DNA of 64,000 nt from Pelomonas baiyunensis (GTDB lineage: Bacteria; Pseudomonadota; Gammaproteobacteria; Burkholderiales; Burkholderiaceae_C). The stretch lies in assembly GCF_043555935.1 (NCBI RefSeq), contig NZ_JBIGIB010000001.1:868001-932000 (forward strand). Reading direction: 5' to 3'. A program made the position numbers and the translations under genes. Positions 8,713 to 16,506 of the stretch are shown piece by piece (position 1 is the stretch's first letter; each line of letters begins with the position of its first letter). A model generated the notes under the pieces. It ran no database searches. It saw only the letters and a list, made by a program, of their open reading frames with translations, and had not been told where the DNA came from.

Positions 8713-10203
8713 TCAGGCCAGTTGCAAGCTGGCCACGCCGGTGCGGGCCCAGGCTTCGGCCTCTTCTTTGAGCAGGTAGCGCGTGCGGGCCTGGCCGGCG
8801 CCCCAGCTCTTGGGGCACTGCAGGGTGAACTGCTGGCCTTGGCGGGTCAGTTTCAAGGCACCGGCCGGCACGCTGCGCGCGTGGCACACGATGACGGCCA
8901 GCCGCAGGGCCATGAGTTGGTCCAGCACGCTGGCGTCGCCCAGGGCGTCTTCCACCTTGCGCAGGCGGCCGCGTTGGCCCAGGGCCAGCGTGGCCAGGCG
9001 TTGCAGCTGGTTGTTGGAGAAGCCTGCGGCGTCGGCGTGGCCGATGACGTAGGCGCTGTGGCGGTGGTGGTCGTGGTGCGACACCAGCATGCCCACCTCG
9101 TGCAGGGCGGCCGCCCAGCCCAGCTCACGCATCAGTTCCGGCGTGGGGTGCGGCTGCAGCTGGCGGTACAGCTTCTCGGCCTGTTGGGCCACGCGTTCGG
9201 CCTGGGCGGTGTCCACGGCAAAGCGCTGCTGCAACTCGGCCACCGAGGCGGCCCGCGGGTCACGCGCCACGCTGGGTTGCAGGCGTTCGGCGAGGTCGAA
9301 GATCACGCCCTGGCGCAGCGCGCCCTTGGTGGGCAGCAGTTCGTCGATGCCGAACTGCATCAGCAGCGTGTACAGGATGCACAGGCCACCGGCCACCACA
9401 GGGCGCCGGTCGTCCTTCAGGCCGGGCATTTGCAGCCGGTCTTGCGAGCCGGCTTCCAGGCAGCGTTCGATGCACCAGCGCAGCGCGGCGGGGGTCACGC
9501 GGCCATCGGTTTGCCCCGTGGCGGCCAGGATTTGCGACACCGCGCCCACGGTGCCCGAGGAGCCCAGGGCTTCCTGCCAGAGCTCGGGGCGGAACAGGGT
9601 CAGCGCCTCTTCCAGTTCAGCGCCCGCGGCCACCTGTGCCGCGCGGAAGGCTTCCGGGGTGAAGCGCCCATCAGCAAAGAAGCGCAGCGACAGCCCCACG
9701 CTGCCCACGCCGAAGGATTCCGCCAGCAGCGGCTTGCGGCCCTGGCCCAGGATCATTTCGGTGGAGCGGCCGCCGATGTCGATCACGAGGCGGGGCTTGT
9801 CCGACGGCTGCAGGCGTGCCACGCCGGCAAAGATCAGGCGCGCTTCTTCACGGCCGGCAATCACCTCCACCGGGTGGCCCAGCACGGCCTGGGCGCGCTC
9901 CAGAAACGCGTTGCGGTTGCGGGCCTCGCGCAGGGTTTGCGTGGCCACGGCGCGCACACGCTCGGCGGGCAGGCCGGCCAACTGGCTGGCGAAGCCTTTC
10001 AGGCAGGCCAGGCCCCGTTGTATGGCGGCTTCGGTGAGGTTGCCTTGGGCGTCCAGCCCCGCGCCCAAACGCACGCTTTCCTTGGTGTAGCTGATGCGTT
10101 GGTACCGGTCACCGGAGAGTCGCGCCAATTCCAGGCGGAAGCTGTTGGAGCCAATGTCGATGGAGGCCCAGGGCTGGCCGCTGGCATGGGGGCGTGTGCT
10201 CAT
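8713..10203 (-). CDS. ppx: Exopolyphosphatase (Ppx/GppA family)
   Basis: Hydrolyses terminal phosphates from polyphosphate, and in some members pppGpp. The product is 496 residues with an ASKHA-fold N-terminal half. Seen: the phosphate-1 loop IDIGSNSFRLELARL (residues 15-29), the Ppx Glu region in GREEARLIFAGV, and the phosphate-2 loop VIDIGGRSTEMILG. The C-terminal half carries an HD-type helical region with HEVGMLVSHHDHHRHSAYVI. It converges on ppk-sixA. The ATG at 10203 follows a GACAAT hexamer by 8 bases with no Shine-Dalgarno sequence, like several other genes here. Ppx versus GppA cannot be settled from sequence alone; the position beside ppk favours Ppx. Confidence 0.94.
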   Translation of the reverse strand: MSTRPHASGQPWASIDIGSNSFRLELARLSGDRYQRISYTKESVRLGAGLDAQGNLTEAAIQRGLACLKGFASQLAGLPAERVRAVATQTLREARNRNAFLERAQAVLGHPVEVIAGREEARLIFAGVARLQPSDKPRLVIDIGGRSTEMILGQGRKPLLAESFGVGSVGLSLRFFADGRFTPEAFRAAQVAAGAELEEALTLFRPELWQEALGSSGTVGAVSQILAATGQTDGRVTPAALRWCIERCLEAGSQDRLQMPGLKDDRRPVVAGGLCILYTLLMQFGIDELLPTKGALRQGVIFDLAERLQPSVARDPRAASVAELQQRFAVDTAQAERVAQQAEKLYRQLQPHPTPELMRELGWAAALHEVGMLVSHHDHHRHSAYVIGHADAAGFSNNQLQRLATLALGQRGRLRKVEDALGDASVLDQLMALRLAVIVCHARSVPAGALKLTRQGQQFTLQCPKSWGAGQARTRYLLKEEAEAWARTGVASLQLA

Positions 10204-10211
10204 GGGGATTC

Positions 10212-10217
10212 ATTGTC
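10212..10217 (-). promoter_or_regulatory. Candidate -10 element of ppx
   Basis: GACAAT on the minus strand ends 8 bases before the ppx ATG. There is no Shine-Dalgarno sequence between them, so a leaderless or near-leaderless mRNA is suggested. Confidence 0.35.
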
Positions 10218-10266
10218 CGGGCAAAATTTGACGCACTTTCGTAACCGCCGACGCAATGGAGTGCGC

Positions 10267-11130
10267 ATGGTCAAAGAAGAGATCGACAGCCTCGCCCCGG
10301 GGCGTGACTTCAGCCGCCGTGGCTTTGTGCAGACGGCTGTGGGCAGTGGCTTTGCAGCCGCCGTGCTGCCGGTGGGCGCGCAGGCCGTGAGCACCGACAC
10401 GCAAGGGCTGGAAGCCGGGCCGGTGAGCATTGCGGTGGGCGACTTCGCGATGCCGGCCTACCGGGCGCAGCCGGCGGGCAAGAAGAACCTGCCGGTCATC
10501 CTGGTGGCCAGCGAGATCTTTGGCGTGCATGAGCACATTGCCGACGTGTGCCGGCGCCTGGCCAAGCAGGGCTACCTGGCCATTGCGCCGGAGCTGTTCG
10601 CGCGGCAGGGCAACGCCGGGGCCTACACCGACATCCCGAAGCTGATCAGCGAGGTGGTCAGCAAGGCGCCGGATGCCCAGGTGAATGCCGACCTGGACGC
10701 CACCGTGGCCTGGGCGGCCCGCCAGGGCGGCGACACCCGCAAGCTCGCCATCACCGGGTTTTGCTGGGGCGGCCGCACGACCTGGTCGTACGCGGCGCAC
10801 AACCCGCAGCTGAGCGCGGCGGTGGCGTGGTACGGGCCGGTGGCGCGCAGCTATTTCGCGGGCGATGCGACGGTGATCGACCGCGCGGCCCGCATCCAGG
10901 CGCCGGTGCTGGGGCTGTACGGCGCGGCCGACACGGGCATTCCGGTGGACACCCTCAGCCAGCTGGAAGCCGCCCTGAAGGCCGCCGGCAACACGAAGTG
11001 CGAGTTCGTCGTCTACCCCGACACGCCGCACGCCTTTTATGCCGACTACCGCCCCAGCTACCGCAAGGCGGCCGCTGACGACGCCTGGGCGCGGGCGCTG
11101 GCCTGGTTCCGCCGCCACGGCGTGGCTTGA
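10267..11130 (+). CDS. Tat-exported dienelactone hydrolase family protein
   Basis: An alpha/beta hydrolase of 287 residues. It begins with a twin-arginine signal (SRRGFVQTAVGSGFAAAV, arginines 17 and 18), with probable cleavage after VGAQA (about residue 40), so it acts in the periplasm. The dienelactone-hydrolase core shows the conserved Glu in VASEIFGVHEH, the nucleophile Cys166 in GFCWGGR, the Asp region AADTGIPV and the His in PDTPHAFYADYRPSY. Cytoplasmic dienelactone hydrolases open the lactone ring in chloroaromatic breakdown; the substrate of the exported subgroup is unknown. No catabolic genes adjoin it. The open frame extends far upstream antisense to ppx, but the Tat signal fixes the start at 10267. 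Confidence 0.9.
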   Translation: MVKEEIDSLAPGRDFSRRGFVQTAVGSGFAAAVLPVGAQAVSTDTQGLEAGPVSIAVGDFAMPAYRAQPAGKKNLPVILVASEIFGVHEHIADVCRRLAKQGYLAIAPELFARQGNAGAYTDIPKLISEVVSKAPDAQVNADLDATVAWAARQGGDTRKLAITGFCWGGRTTWSYAAHNPQLSAAVAWYGPVARSYFAGDATVIDRAARIQAPVLGLYGAADTGIPVDTLSQLEAALKAAGNTKCEFVVYPDTPHAFYADYRPSYRKAAADDAWARALAWFRRHGVA

Positions 11131-11199
11131 CAGCTCTGCTAGGCTGACGGTGTTCGGGCCGCAGTTCTTGACTGTGGCCCGTTGCTTTTGCCTGAACTC

Positions 11200-11982
11200 A
11201 TGACCCTTCTCTACATCGTGCTCGCCACCTTTGCGGGCGGGCTGCTGTCGGTGCTTGTCGCCGCGAGCCTTACCGTGGGTGTGCTGACCCGGCTGGTGAA
11301 AAGCCTGGTGAGCCTGTCGGCCGGCATCTTGCTGGGCACGTCACTGCTGAACGTGCTGCCGGAGGCGTTCGAGAGCCATTCGGCCCAGCCGCAGACGCTG
11401 TTTGCCGTGCTGCTGGGCGGGCTGCTGTTCTTCTGGCTGCTGGAGAAGGTGGAGCTGTACCGCCACACCCACCACCACGAGGACGACGGCCACCACCACC
11501 ATCACCATTTCGACGCGGAGCAGGCCGGCCGCGGCGGGCTGACCGTGCTGGTGGGCGACAGCATCCACAACTTTTGCGACGGCGCCATCATCGCCGCGGC
11601 CTTCCTGGCGGATGCCAAGCTGGGCGTGGCCACGGCGCTGGCCATCGTGATGCACGAGATTCCGCAGGAGGTGGGCGACTTCATCGTGCTGCTGAACGCC
11701 GGTCTGTCGCGGCGCAAGGCGTTGCTGTTCAACGCCATCTCGGGCATGGCCTCGGTGGTGGGCGGCGTGCTGGGGTACTTCCTGATCGGCAGCTTCGATG
11801 GCGCGCTGCCCTACCTGCTGGTGCTGGCGTCCAGCAGCTTCATCTACATCTCGGTGGCCGATCTGTTGCCGCAGTTGCAGCAGCGCCTGGCCTGGCGTGA
11901 AACGCTGGCGCAGGTGGTGTGGCTGGCTGTGGGGCTGGGCGTGGCCTTCGGCGTGTCGCAGATGCTGCACGGCGCGCACTGA
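11200..11982 (+). CDS. ZIP family metal transporter
   Basis: Inner-membrane divalent-metal (zinc, possibly iron or manganese) permease of about 260 residues with seven to eight predicted membrane segments. Family signatures are clear: DSIHNFCDGAIIAAAF in TM4 and VMHEIPQEVGDFIVLL in TM5, carrying the His, Asn, Asp and Glu metal ligands. The cytosolic loop between TM3 and TM4 is strikingly histidine-rich (HTHHHEDDGHHHHHHFDAE), as expected for a metal-sensing or delivery loop. I chose ATG at 11200 because the first hydrophobic segment begins there; a TTG six codons upstream is possible. No metalloregulator gene or obvious operator adjoins it. Confidence 0.9.
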   Translation: MTLLYIVLATFAGGLLSVLVAASLTVGVLTRLVKSLVSLSAGILLGTSLLNVLPEAFESHSAQPQTLFAVLLGGLLFFWLLEKVELYRHTHHHEDDGHHHHHHFDAEQAGRGGLTVLVGDSIHNFCDGAIIAAAFLADAKLGVATALAIVMHEIPQEVGDFIVLLNAGLSRRKALLFNAISGMASVVGGVLGYFLIGSFDGALPYLLVLASSSFIYISVADLLPQLQQRLAWRETLAQVVWLAVGLGVAFGVSQMLHGAH

Positions 11983-12022
11983 GGGGCGCCGCCCGCGGCG
12001 GCCTTCGGTAATCCGGGGCGGA

Positions 12023-12382
12023 TCACGCCTCCATGAAGTGCCCGATGGCGCGCATCAGGTCGCTGCTGGCCTGCACGAAACGCAGGCCGATCCGGAAACC
12101 GTCTTCCTGGCGGGCAAACACGCTGTGCATGACCTGCACTTCCACCTCGAAGGACGCCGTGCCTTGGGGCTGGCGGGTGAGTTGCATGCGCAGGCGGAAT
12201 TTCAGGCCGGCTGGCGGATTGATGGCCGTCACGATGCAGACACCGCTGCGGCTGATGTCCCGCGTGCGGACGGCGAACTCCTGGCCCGCAGCCACGGCCA
12301 CCGCCGTGGTGCGGTAGGTGCGGCGTTCTTCGACGCGTCGGTCGGCAGTGGCAGTTGGTGGCGTGGTTTCGGGACCCGTCAT
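12023..12382 (-). CDS. PilZ domain protein (c-di-GMP receptor)
   Basis: A single-domain cytosolic protein of 119 residues. The c-di-GMP-binding signature is complete: the RxxxR element in EERRTYRTT (Arg20, Arg24) and the second motif RDISRSGVCI (DxSxxG, residues 42-47). The C-terminus, RIGLRFVQASSDLMRAIGHFMEA, is typical of flagellar-brake-like or stand-alone PilZ proteins. The open frame extends upstream to 12526, but the added residues are Arg/Ala-rich and lack homology, so the start is placed at ATG 12382. It gives the window a c-di-GMP effector to match its several cyclases and phosphodiesterases. The target is unknown. Confidence 0.88.
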   Translation of the reverse strand: MTGPETTPPTATADRRVEERRTYRTTAVAVAAGQEFAVRTRDISRSGVCIVTAINPPAGLKFRLRMQLTRQPQGTASFEVEVQVMHSVFARQEDGFRIGLRFVQASSDLMRAIGHFMEA

Positions 12383-12544
12383 GGCAACCTGGCTGTCCGC
12401 AGCCTCAGGGTGGAGGCGGGATGGGGCAGCGCCAGCGGGGCGTTGCCTCAGCAATCGATGCCATTTTTGAGCGGGTCTGCGTGCACCGTGGCAGCGCAAG
12501 GCGTCGCAAACTGCGACCCTTGTCACTGGAACGCGGGCTGTGTG

Positions 12545-12563
12545 GGCCGGGCAGCGCCCGGCC
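12545..12563 (-). terminator. Hairpin downstream of the universal stress protein gene
   Basis: GGCCGGGC-AGC-GCCCGGCC is a perfect 8-base-pair stem that begins about 7 bases after the stop codon at 12570. No run of T follows, so efficiency as an intrinsic terminator is uncertain. Confidence 0.4.
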
Positions 12564-12569
12564 GAGGGA

Positions 12570-13004
12570 TCACTTCACCACCAGCACCGGCAGTTCGGCG
12601 TGGGTCAGCACCTTCTGGGTTTCGCTGCCCAGTAGCAGGGCGGCAACGCCACGGCGGCCGTGGGAGGCCATGACGATGAGGTCGGCGCCCTCGGCTTTGG
12701 CGTGGTCCAGGATGGCTTCCCAGGCGTGCAGCGCTTCCACCGTGTGGCCCTTGCAGGCCAGGCCTTGTGCCGCAGCCGCTTCCACCACGGCCTGCACACG
12801 CTGGCTGGCCACGCGCTGCTGGGCGTCGATGAACTCTTGCGGCGGCACGGGCTGAATCTCCGAGACCGCGCTGTAGGGGAAGGGCTCCATGACGCTCAGT
12901 GTCAGCAGCTGTGCGCCGTGGGCTTTGGCGAGCTGTACCGCCATGTTGACGGCCTTGACGGTGATGTCGGAGCCGTCGGTCGGCACCAGGATGCGTTGGA
13001 ACAT
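12570..13004 (-). CDS. Universal stress protein (UspA family)
   Basis: A cytosolic 144-residue single-domain Usp. The first strand MFQRILVPTDGSD is characteristic, and the C-terminal nucleotide-binding pattern IVMASHGRRGVAALLLGSETQKVL matches the G-2x-G-9x-G-(S/T) motif of ATP-binding Usps. ATP binding is therefore expected. The start at 13004 is supported by a GGAGG Shine-Dalgarno sequence six bases upstream; a longer frame from 13046 adds residues with no family match. Such proteins are induced by starvation or oxidative stress, but no promoter signal is evident. It sits alone between the PilZ and sulfurtransferase genes. Confidence 0.93.
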   Translation of the reverse strand: MFQRILVPTDGSDITVKAVNMAVQLAKAHGAQLLTLSVMEPFPYSAVSEIQPVPPQEFIDAQQRVASQRVQAVVEAAAAQGLACKGHTVEALHAWEAILDHAKAEGADLIVMASHGRRGVAALLLGSETQKVLTHAELPVLVVK

Positions 13005-13103
13005 GCAGTCCTCCAGGGGTGAGGGGAGGACTTCAGTGTGGCCCAACGGCCGCGCGGTGGTTTGTCGGAGATCAAGCCGTGGCGTGGTGCCGGTGCGTCG
13101 GCG

Positions 13104-13928
13104 TCAGCCGCGGGCGAGCGGGCGGCTCGGGTCGCTGCACCACTCGCTCCACGACCCCGGATACAGCACGCTGTCGCCCAGCCCGGCGTGGGCCATGGCC
13201 AGCAGGTTGTGGCAGGCCGTGACGCCGGAGCCGCATTGCTGAACGACATCCCGCGCCGCGAACGGGGCGATCAGGGCCTCGAACTCGGCGCGCAGTTGGG
13301 CGGCCGGCTTGAATCGACCGTCTGCACCCAGGTTGTCTTTGAAGAACCGGTTGCTGGCGCCCGGGATGTGGCCGGCGGCCGGGTCCAGCGGCTCCACTTC
13401 GCCGCGAAAGCGTTCGGCCGCGCGGGCGTCCACCAGCCGAACCCGCCCGAGGCGGCCCAGCAACATGCGCGCATCCAGCGTGGCCACGCTGGGTTCGCCG
13501 GGGCACCACTCGGTGGCCACGGCGGTGGGCGTGTCGGTGCTGAGTTCGCCATCCCAGGCGCCATCCAGCACCGCCACCGCGTCGTGCCCCATCCAGCGCA
13601 GCATCCACCACAGTCGCGCCGCATAGGGGCCGCCTTGGCGGTCGTACGCCACCACCTGCCGGTCGGCCGTCAGGCCCAGGCGTCGCAGCACAGCGGTCAG
13701 CGCCTCGCGGGAGGGCAGCGGGTGGCGGCCGCGGAAAGCGCCGTCCGGCGCGGTTTTGTTGCCGCACAGGTCGCGGTCCAGGTGCAGATAGAAGGCGCCG
13801 GGGATGTGGCCAGCGGCATAGGCGCGCTCGCCCGCGTCGGTGTCGGCCAGATCAAAGCTGCAATCGATGACGAGCGGGTCGCGCAGCGCGCGCAGGTCTG
13901 CGGCGGAAATCAGCGTCTGGAAAGGCAT
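13104..13928 (-). CDS. sseA: 3-Mercaptopyruvate/thiosulfate sulfurtransferase (tandem rhodanese)
   Basis: A 274-residue tandem-rhodanese enzyme that transfers sulfur to cyanide or other thiophiles. The inactive N-terminal rhodanese domain covers about residues 1-140 and the catalytic one about 155-270. The active-site loop is QCGSGVTACH with the catalytic Cys232. CGSGVTA is the pattern of mercaptopyruvate sulfurtransferases, whereas thiosulfate rhodaneses typically have CRKGVTA. Other family hallmarks are GHIPGAFYLHLD, the CGNKTAPDGAFRGRHPLP region and GHIPGASNRFF. It is 65 bases downstream of the DMT transporter gene on the same strand and could be the third gene of that transcription unit. 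Confidence 0.9.
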   Translation of the reverse strand: MPFQTLISAADLRALRDPLVIDCSFDLADTDAGERAYAAGHIPGAFYLHLDRDLCGNKTAPDGAFRGRHPLPSREALTAVLRRLGLTADRQVVAYDRQGGPYAARLWWMLRWMGHDAVAVLDGAWDGELSTDTPTAVATEWCPGEPSVATLDARMLLGRLGRVRLVDARAAERFRGEVEPLDPAAGHIPGASNRFFKDNLGADGRFKPAAQLRAEFEALIAPFAARDVVQQCGSGVTACHNLLAMAHAGLGDSVLYPGSWSEWCSDPSRPLARG

Positions 13929-13993
13929 GAGCAGGGGTCTCCGTGGAAAAAGGCCCGGGTCGTTGCCGTGCAGACGTGGCGCCCGACCAGGGC

Positions 13994-14896
13994 TCAGGAT
14001 TCAGCAGGGTTGAACTGGCTGTCCTTGGCGGGTGGTGCCACGCGGCTGCGCAGCAGGGTGGCGGTCAGCCCGGCGCCAATGATCAGCAGCATGCCCACCG
14101 TCGCCTGCCACGTGAGTGGGTCACGGAACAGCAGCATGCCGTACAGGAAGGAGAACACGATGCCGAGGTACTGCAGGCAGGCGTTCACCAGCGGCCGGCC
14201 GATGGAGTAGGCGCGCGTCAGGCACACCTGCGCGGTGGTGGCCAGAACGCCCACGGCCAGCAACAGCGCCGCGCCGCGCCAGGTGTGGGCGCTCAGCCCG
14301 CCCTCGGTGACCGCCGTGACCGCCGCGCCGGCCAGGCAGCCGCCGATGGAGAAATAGAACACCACGCGCAATTCGGGCTCGCCCGCCCGCCCCAGCGCCG
14401 ACACCTGCAGGTAGGCCATCGCGGCGATCATGCCGGACAGCAGGCCGGCCAGGCCGTACCAGAGCAGTTGCTGGTCCAGCGTCGGGCGCAGGATCAGCGC
14501 CACGCCCACGAAGCCCAGCAACACCGCCGCCATCAGCCGCCAGTCGAGCTTCTGCGCGCCCAGCAGCACCGCGCCGCCGAGCAGGAACAGACCCATCCAG
14601 ACGGAGGACATGTAGTTCAGCGTCATGGCCGTGGCCAGCGGCAGCTTGCCGATGGCGTAGAACCACAGGCACAGCGACGTGACGCCCGAGATGCTGCGCC
14701 ACAGGTGCATGCCCGGCAGCCGGGTCTTGAGGCTGACGCGCTGGCGGTGGGCGATGAGCGTCATCATCACCGAGCCCACGAGGCCCCGGTACATGACGAT
14801 TTCGCTGGCCGCGTACAGCTCGCTGGCGAGCTTGACGCACACGCCCATGGTGGCGAACAGGAAGGTCGCCAGAACCATGAGCACCGATGCGGGCAT
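13994..14896 (-). CDS. EamA/DMT family permease
   Basis: A 300-residue inner-membrane protein with ten predicted helices in two EamA repeats, typical of the drug/metabolite transporter superfamily. The N-terminus MPASVLMVLATFLFATMGVCVKLA and the element MYRGLVGSVMM are characteristic. Members export amino acids, nucleotides or drugs, and the substrate cannot be predicted. The start codon shares one base with the stop of the upstream Rieske oxygenase gene (TGATG), so the two are translationally coupled. A start at 14935 is possible in frame but lies inside the oxygenase gene and adds a polar stretch that lacks homology. Confidence 0.9.
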   Translation of the reverse strand: MPASVLMVLATFLFATMGVCVKLASELYAASEIVMYRGLVGSVMMTLIAHRQRVSLKTRLPGMHLWRSISGVTSLCLWFYAIGKLPLATAMTLNYMSSVWMGLFLLGGAVLLGAQKLDWRLMAAVLLGFVGVALILRPTLDQQLLWYGLAGLLSGMIAAMAYLQVSALGRAGEPELRVVFYFSIGGCLAGAAVTAVTEGGLSAHTWRGAALLLAVGVLATTAQVCLTRAYSIGRPLVNACLQYLGIVFSFLYGMLLFRDPLTWQATVGMLLIIGAGLTATLLRSRVAPPAKDSQFNPAES

Positions 14897-16014
14897 CAGG
14901 CGGTCGCGTCCATGCCCATCTGGCGGCGGAACCATTCATGGAAGTGCTGCATGCCGTCTTCCATGGGGCTCTGGTAAGGGCCGACTTCGTTGTCGCCCCG
15001 GTCGAACAGCGCCTTGCGGCCGGCGTCCATGCGCTCGCCGATCTCGTCGTCTTCCACGCAGGTTTCCATGTAGGCCGCCTGGTGGGCCTCGACGAATTCG
15101 CGCTCGAAGGCGGCGATTTCCTCGGGGTAATAGAACTCCACCAGATTCAGCGTCTTCTGCGGCCCTTGCGGGTGCAGCGTCGACACCACCAGCACGTGCG
15201 GATACCACTCCACCATGATGTGCGGGTAGTAGGTCAGCCAGATCGCACCGGCCTCGGGCGGGCGGCCCTGGCGGTACGTCATCAGCTGGTCGTGCCAGCG
15301 CTGGTACACCGGCGAGCCCGGACGCTCCAGGCCCTTGTGCACGCCCACGGTCTGCACGGAGTGGTGCTTGCCGAACTCCCAGGCCAGGTCGTCACAGGTG
15401 ACGAAACCGCTGAGCCCCGGGTGGAACGGGCCGACGTGGTAGTCCTCCAGATAGACCTCGATGAAGGTCTTCCAGTTGTAGTTGCACTCGTGAACCTGCA
15501 CCTTGTCCAGCACGAAGCCGGAGAAATCCAGCTGCGCGCGCGGGCCCAGGTGGGTCAGTTCGGCGGCCACGTCGTGACCGTTGTCTTCGAACAGCAGGCC
15601 GTTCCACTCGCGCAGCTTGTACTGCTTGAGGTTCAGGCAGGGGTCGTGGTCGAAATGCGGTGCGCCGATGAGCTCGCCCTGGTGCGAGTACGTCCAGCGG
15701 TGCAGCGGGCACACGATGTTGGACTTGCTGTTGCCCCGCCCCTTGAGCATGACCGCCTGGCGGTGCCGGCACACGTTGGACAGCAGCTCGATGCCCTGCG
15801 CCGACCGCACCAAGGCCCGACCTTCTCCTTCTTGCGGCAGGGCGTAGTGGTCCCCGATCTCGGGGACAGCCAGTGCATGGCCGACATAGCGGGGCCCTCG
15901 CTGAAAGAGGCTCGCCTGCTCGCGCTGGAACAGATCGGAGTCGAAGTAGGCGCTCACCGGGAGCTGGGTCTGGCTGCGTTGCAGCGCCGAGACGGGAAGG
16001 CTCAGGTCGGACAT
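14896..16014 (-). CDS. Rieske-type aromatic ring-hydroxylating oxygenase, alpha subunit
   Basis: A 372-residue non-haem iron oxygenase subunit. The Rieske [2Fe-2S] ligands are Cys82 and His84 (VCRHRQAV) and Cys102 and His105 (CPLHRWTY). The mononuclear iron site shows NWKTFIEVYLEDYHVGPFHP with His193 and His198, and the acidic third ligand probably lies in METCVEDDEI. The pattern resembles choline monooxygenase-like and carnitine oxygenase-like subfamilies more than biphenyl-type dioxygenases. No ferredoxin, reductase or beta-subunit gene adjoins it, so electron delivery must come from elsewhere. It is coupled to a DMT permease, suggesting uptake or efflux of its substrate or product. The frame continues upstream of 16014, but homology starts at MSDLSLPV. 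Confidence 0.9.
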   Translation of the reverse strand: MSDLSLPVSALQRSQTQLPVSAYFDSDLFQREQASLFQRGPRYVGHALAVPEIGDHYALPQEGEGRALVRSAQGIELLSNVCRHRQAVMLKGRGNSKSNIVCPLHRWTYSHQGELIGAPHFDHDPCLNLKQYKLREWNGLLFEDNGHDVAAELTHLGPRAQLDFSGFVLDKVQVHECNYNWKTFIEVYLEDYHVGPFHPGLSGFVTCDDLAWEFGKHHSVQTVGVHKGLERPGSPVYQRWHDQLMTYRQGRPPEAGAIWLTYYPHIMVEWYPHVLVVSTLHPQGPQKTLNLVEFYYPEEIAAFEREFVEAHQAAYMETCVEDDEIGERMDAGRKALFDRGDNEVGPYQSPMEDGMQHFHEWFRRQMGMDATA

Positions 16015-16223
16015 GATCCAGGCGGGTCTTTCAGGCGGAGTAGGGGTGCTGCGTCCCTCCGGCGCATCTCGGAACAAACCGAGTCGGCCAGGTTGCGTGG
16101 TGGTGGGGAGTGCCAGCGGGCGCGCGGGCGCGCTCGGGCGAGAGGGTCGGGATTCTACGCATGCCTGTCTCGCCGTGCCGACGCGGGGCCGAGGGCACGG
16201 GCGGTTTGGGTTAACCCGCTGAC

Positions 16224-16229
16224 TACAAT
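16224..16229 (+). promoter_or_regulatory. Candidate -10 element of the xseB-ispA-dxs operon
   Basis: TACAAT matches the sigma-70 -10 consensus at five of six positions and lies 19 bases before the xseB ATG, predicting a leader of about 13 bases. A -35 hexamer with good match is not apparent. Confidence 0.5.
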
Positions 16230-16248
16230 TGCCGTTTCGCGCTTTGAA

Positions 16249-16506
16249 ATGACCAAACCCCCATCCCGCACCAAATCCGCCACGCCCGACGCTCCGGCGT
16301 TGAGCTACGAGCAAGCACTCGACGAGTTGGAGCGCTTGGTGGCGGCCATGGAAGGCCAGCAACTGCCGCTGGACCGGCTGCTGGACAGCTACAAGCGCGG
16401 CGCGGAGTTGCTCGCGCTGTGCCGGGGGCGCCTGCAGGCGGTGGAGCAGCAGGTCAAGCTGTTGGACGGCGCGGACCTGAAGGCCTGGGAGGGCCCGGAA
16501 TCTTGA
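16249..16506 (+). CDS. xseB: Exodeoxyribonuclease VII small subunit
   Basis: An 85-residue helical protein, the small subunit of exonuclease VII, which degrades single-stranded DNA together with XseA. The family core is SYEQALDELERLVAAMEGQQLPLDRLLDSYKRGAELLALCRGRL, with the characteristic SYE.AL.ELE..V..ME and LE.SL..Y.RG.EL patterns. The start ATG at 16249 gives a normal length; the frame remains open upstream but only as antisense of the oxygenase gene. The stop overlaps the ispA start (TTGA). The order xseB-ispA-dxs is widespread in proteobacteria, although xseB itself has no isoprenoid role. Confidence 0.95.
   Translation: MTKPPSRTKSATPDAPALSYEQALDELERLVAAMEGQQLPLDRLLDSYKRGAELLALCRGRLQAVEQQVKLLDGADLKAWEGPES

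Noticed and set aside
11988..12002. Hairpin GCCGCC-CGC-GGCGGC between the ZIP and PilZ genes
   Set aside because: Only 6 base pairs without a U-tract in GC-rich DNA; such stems are expected by chance.
12383..12526. N-terminal extension of the PilZ protein
   Set aside because: The extra 48 residues are Arg/Ala/Pro-rich and not part of the family; the PilZ motif begins after ATG 12382.
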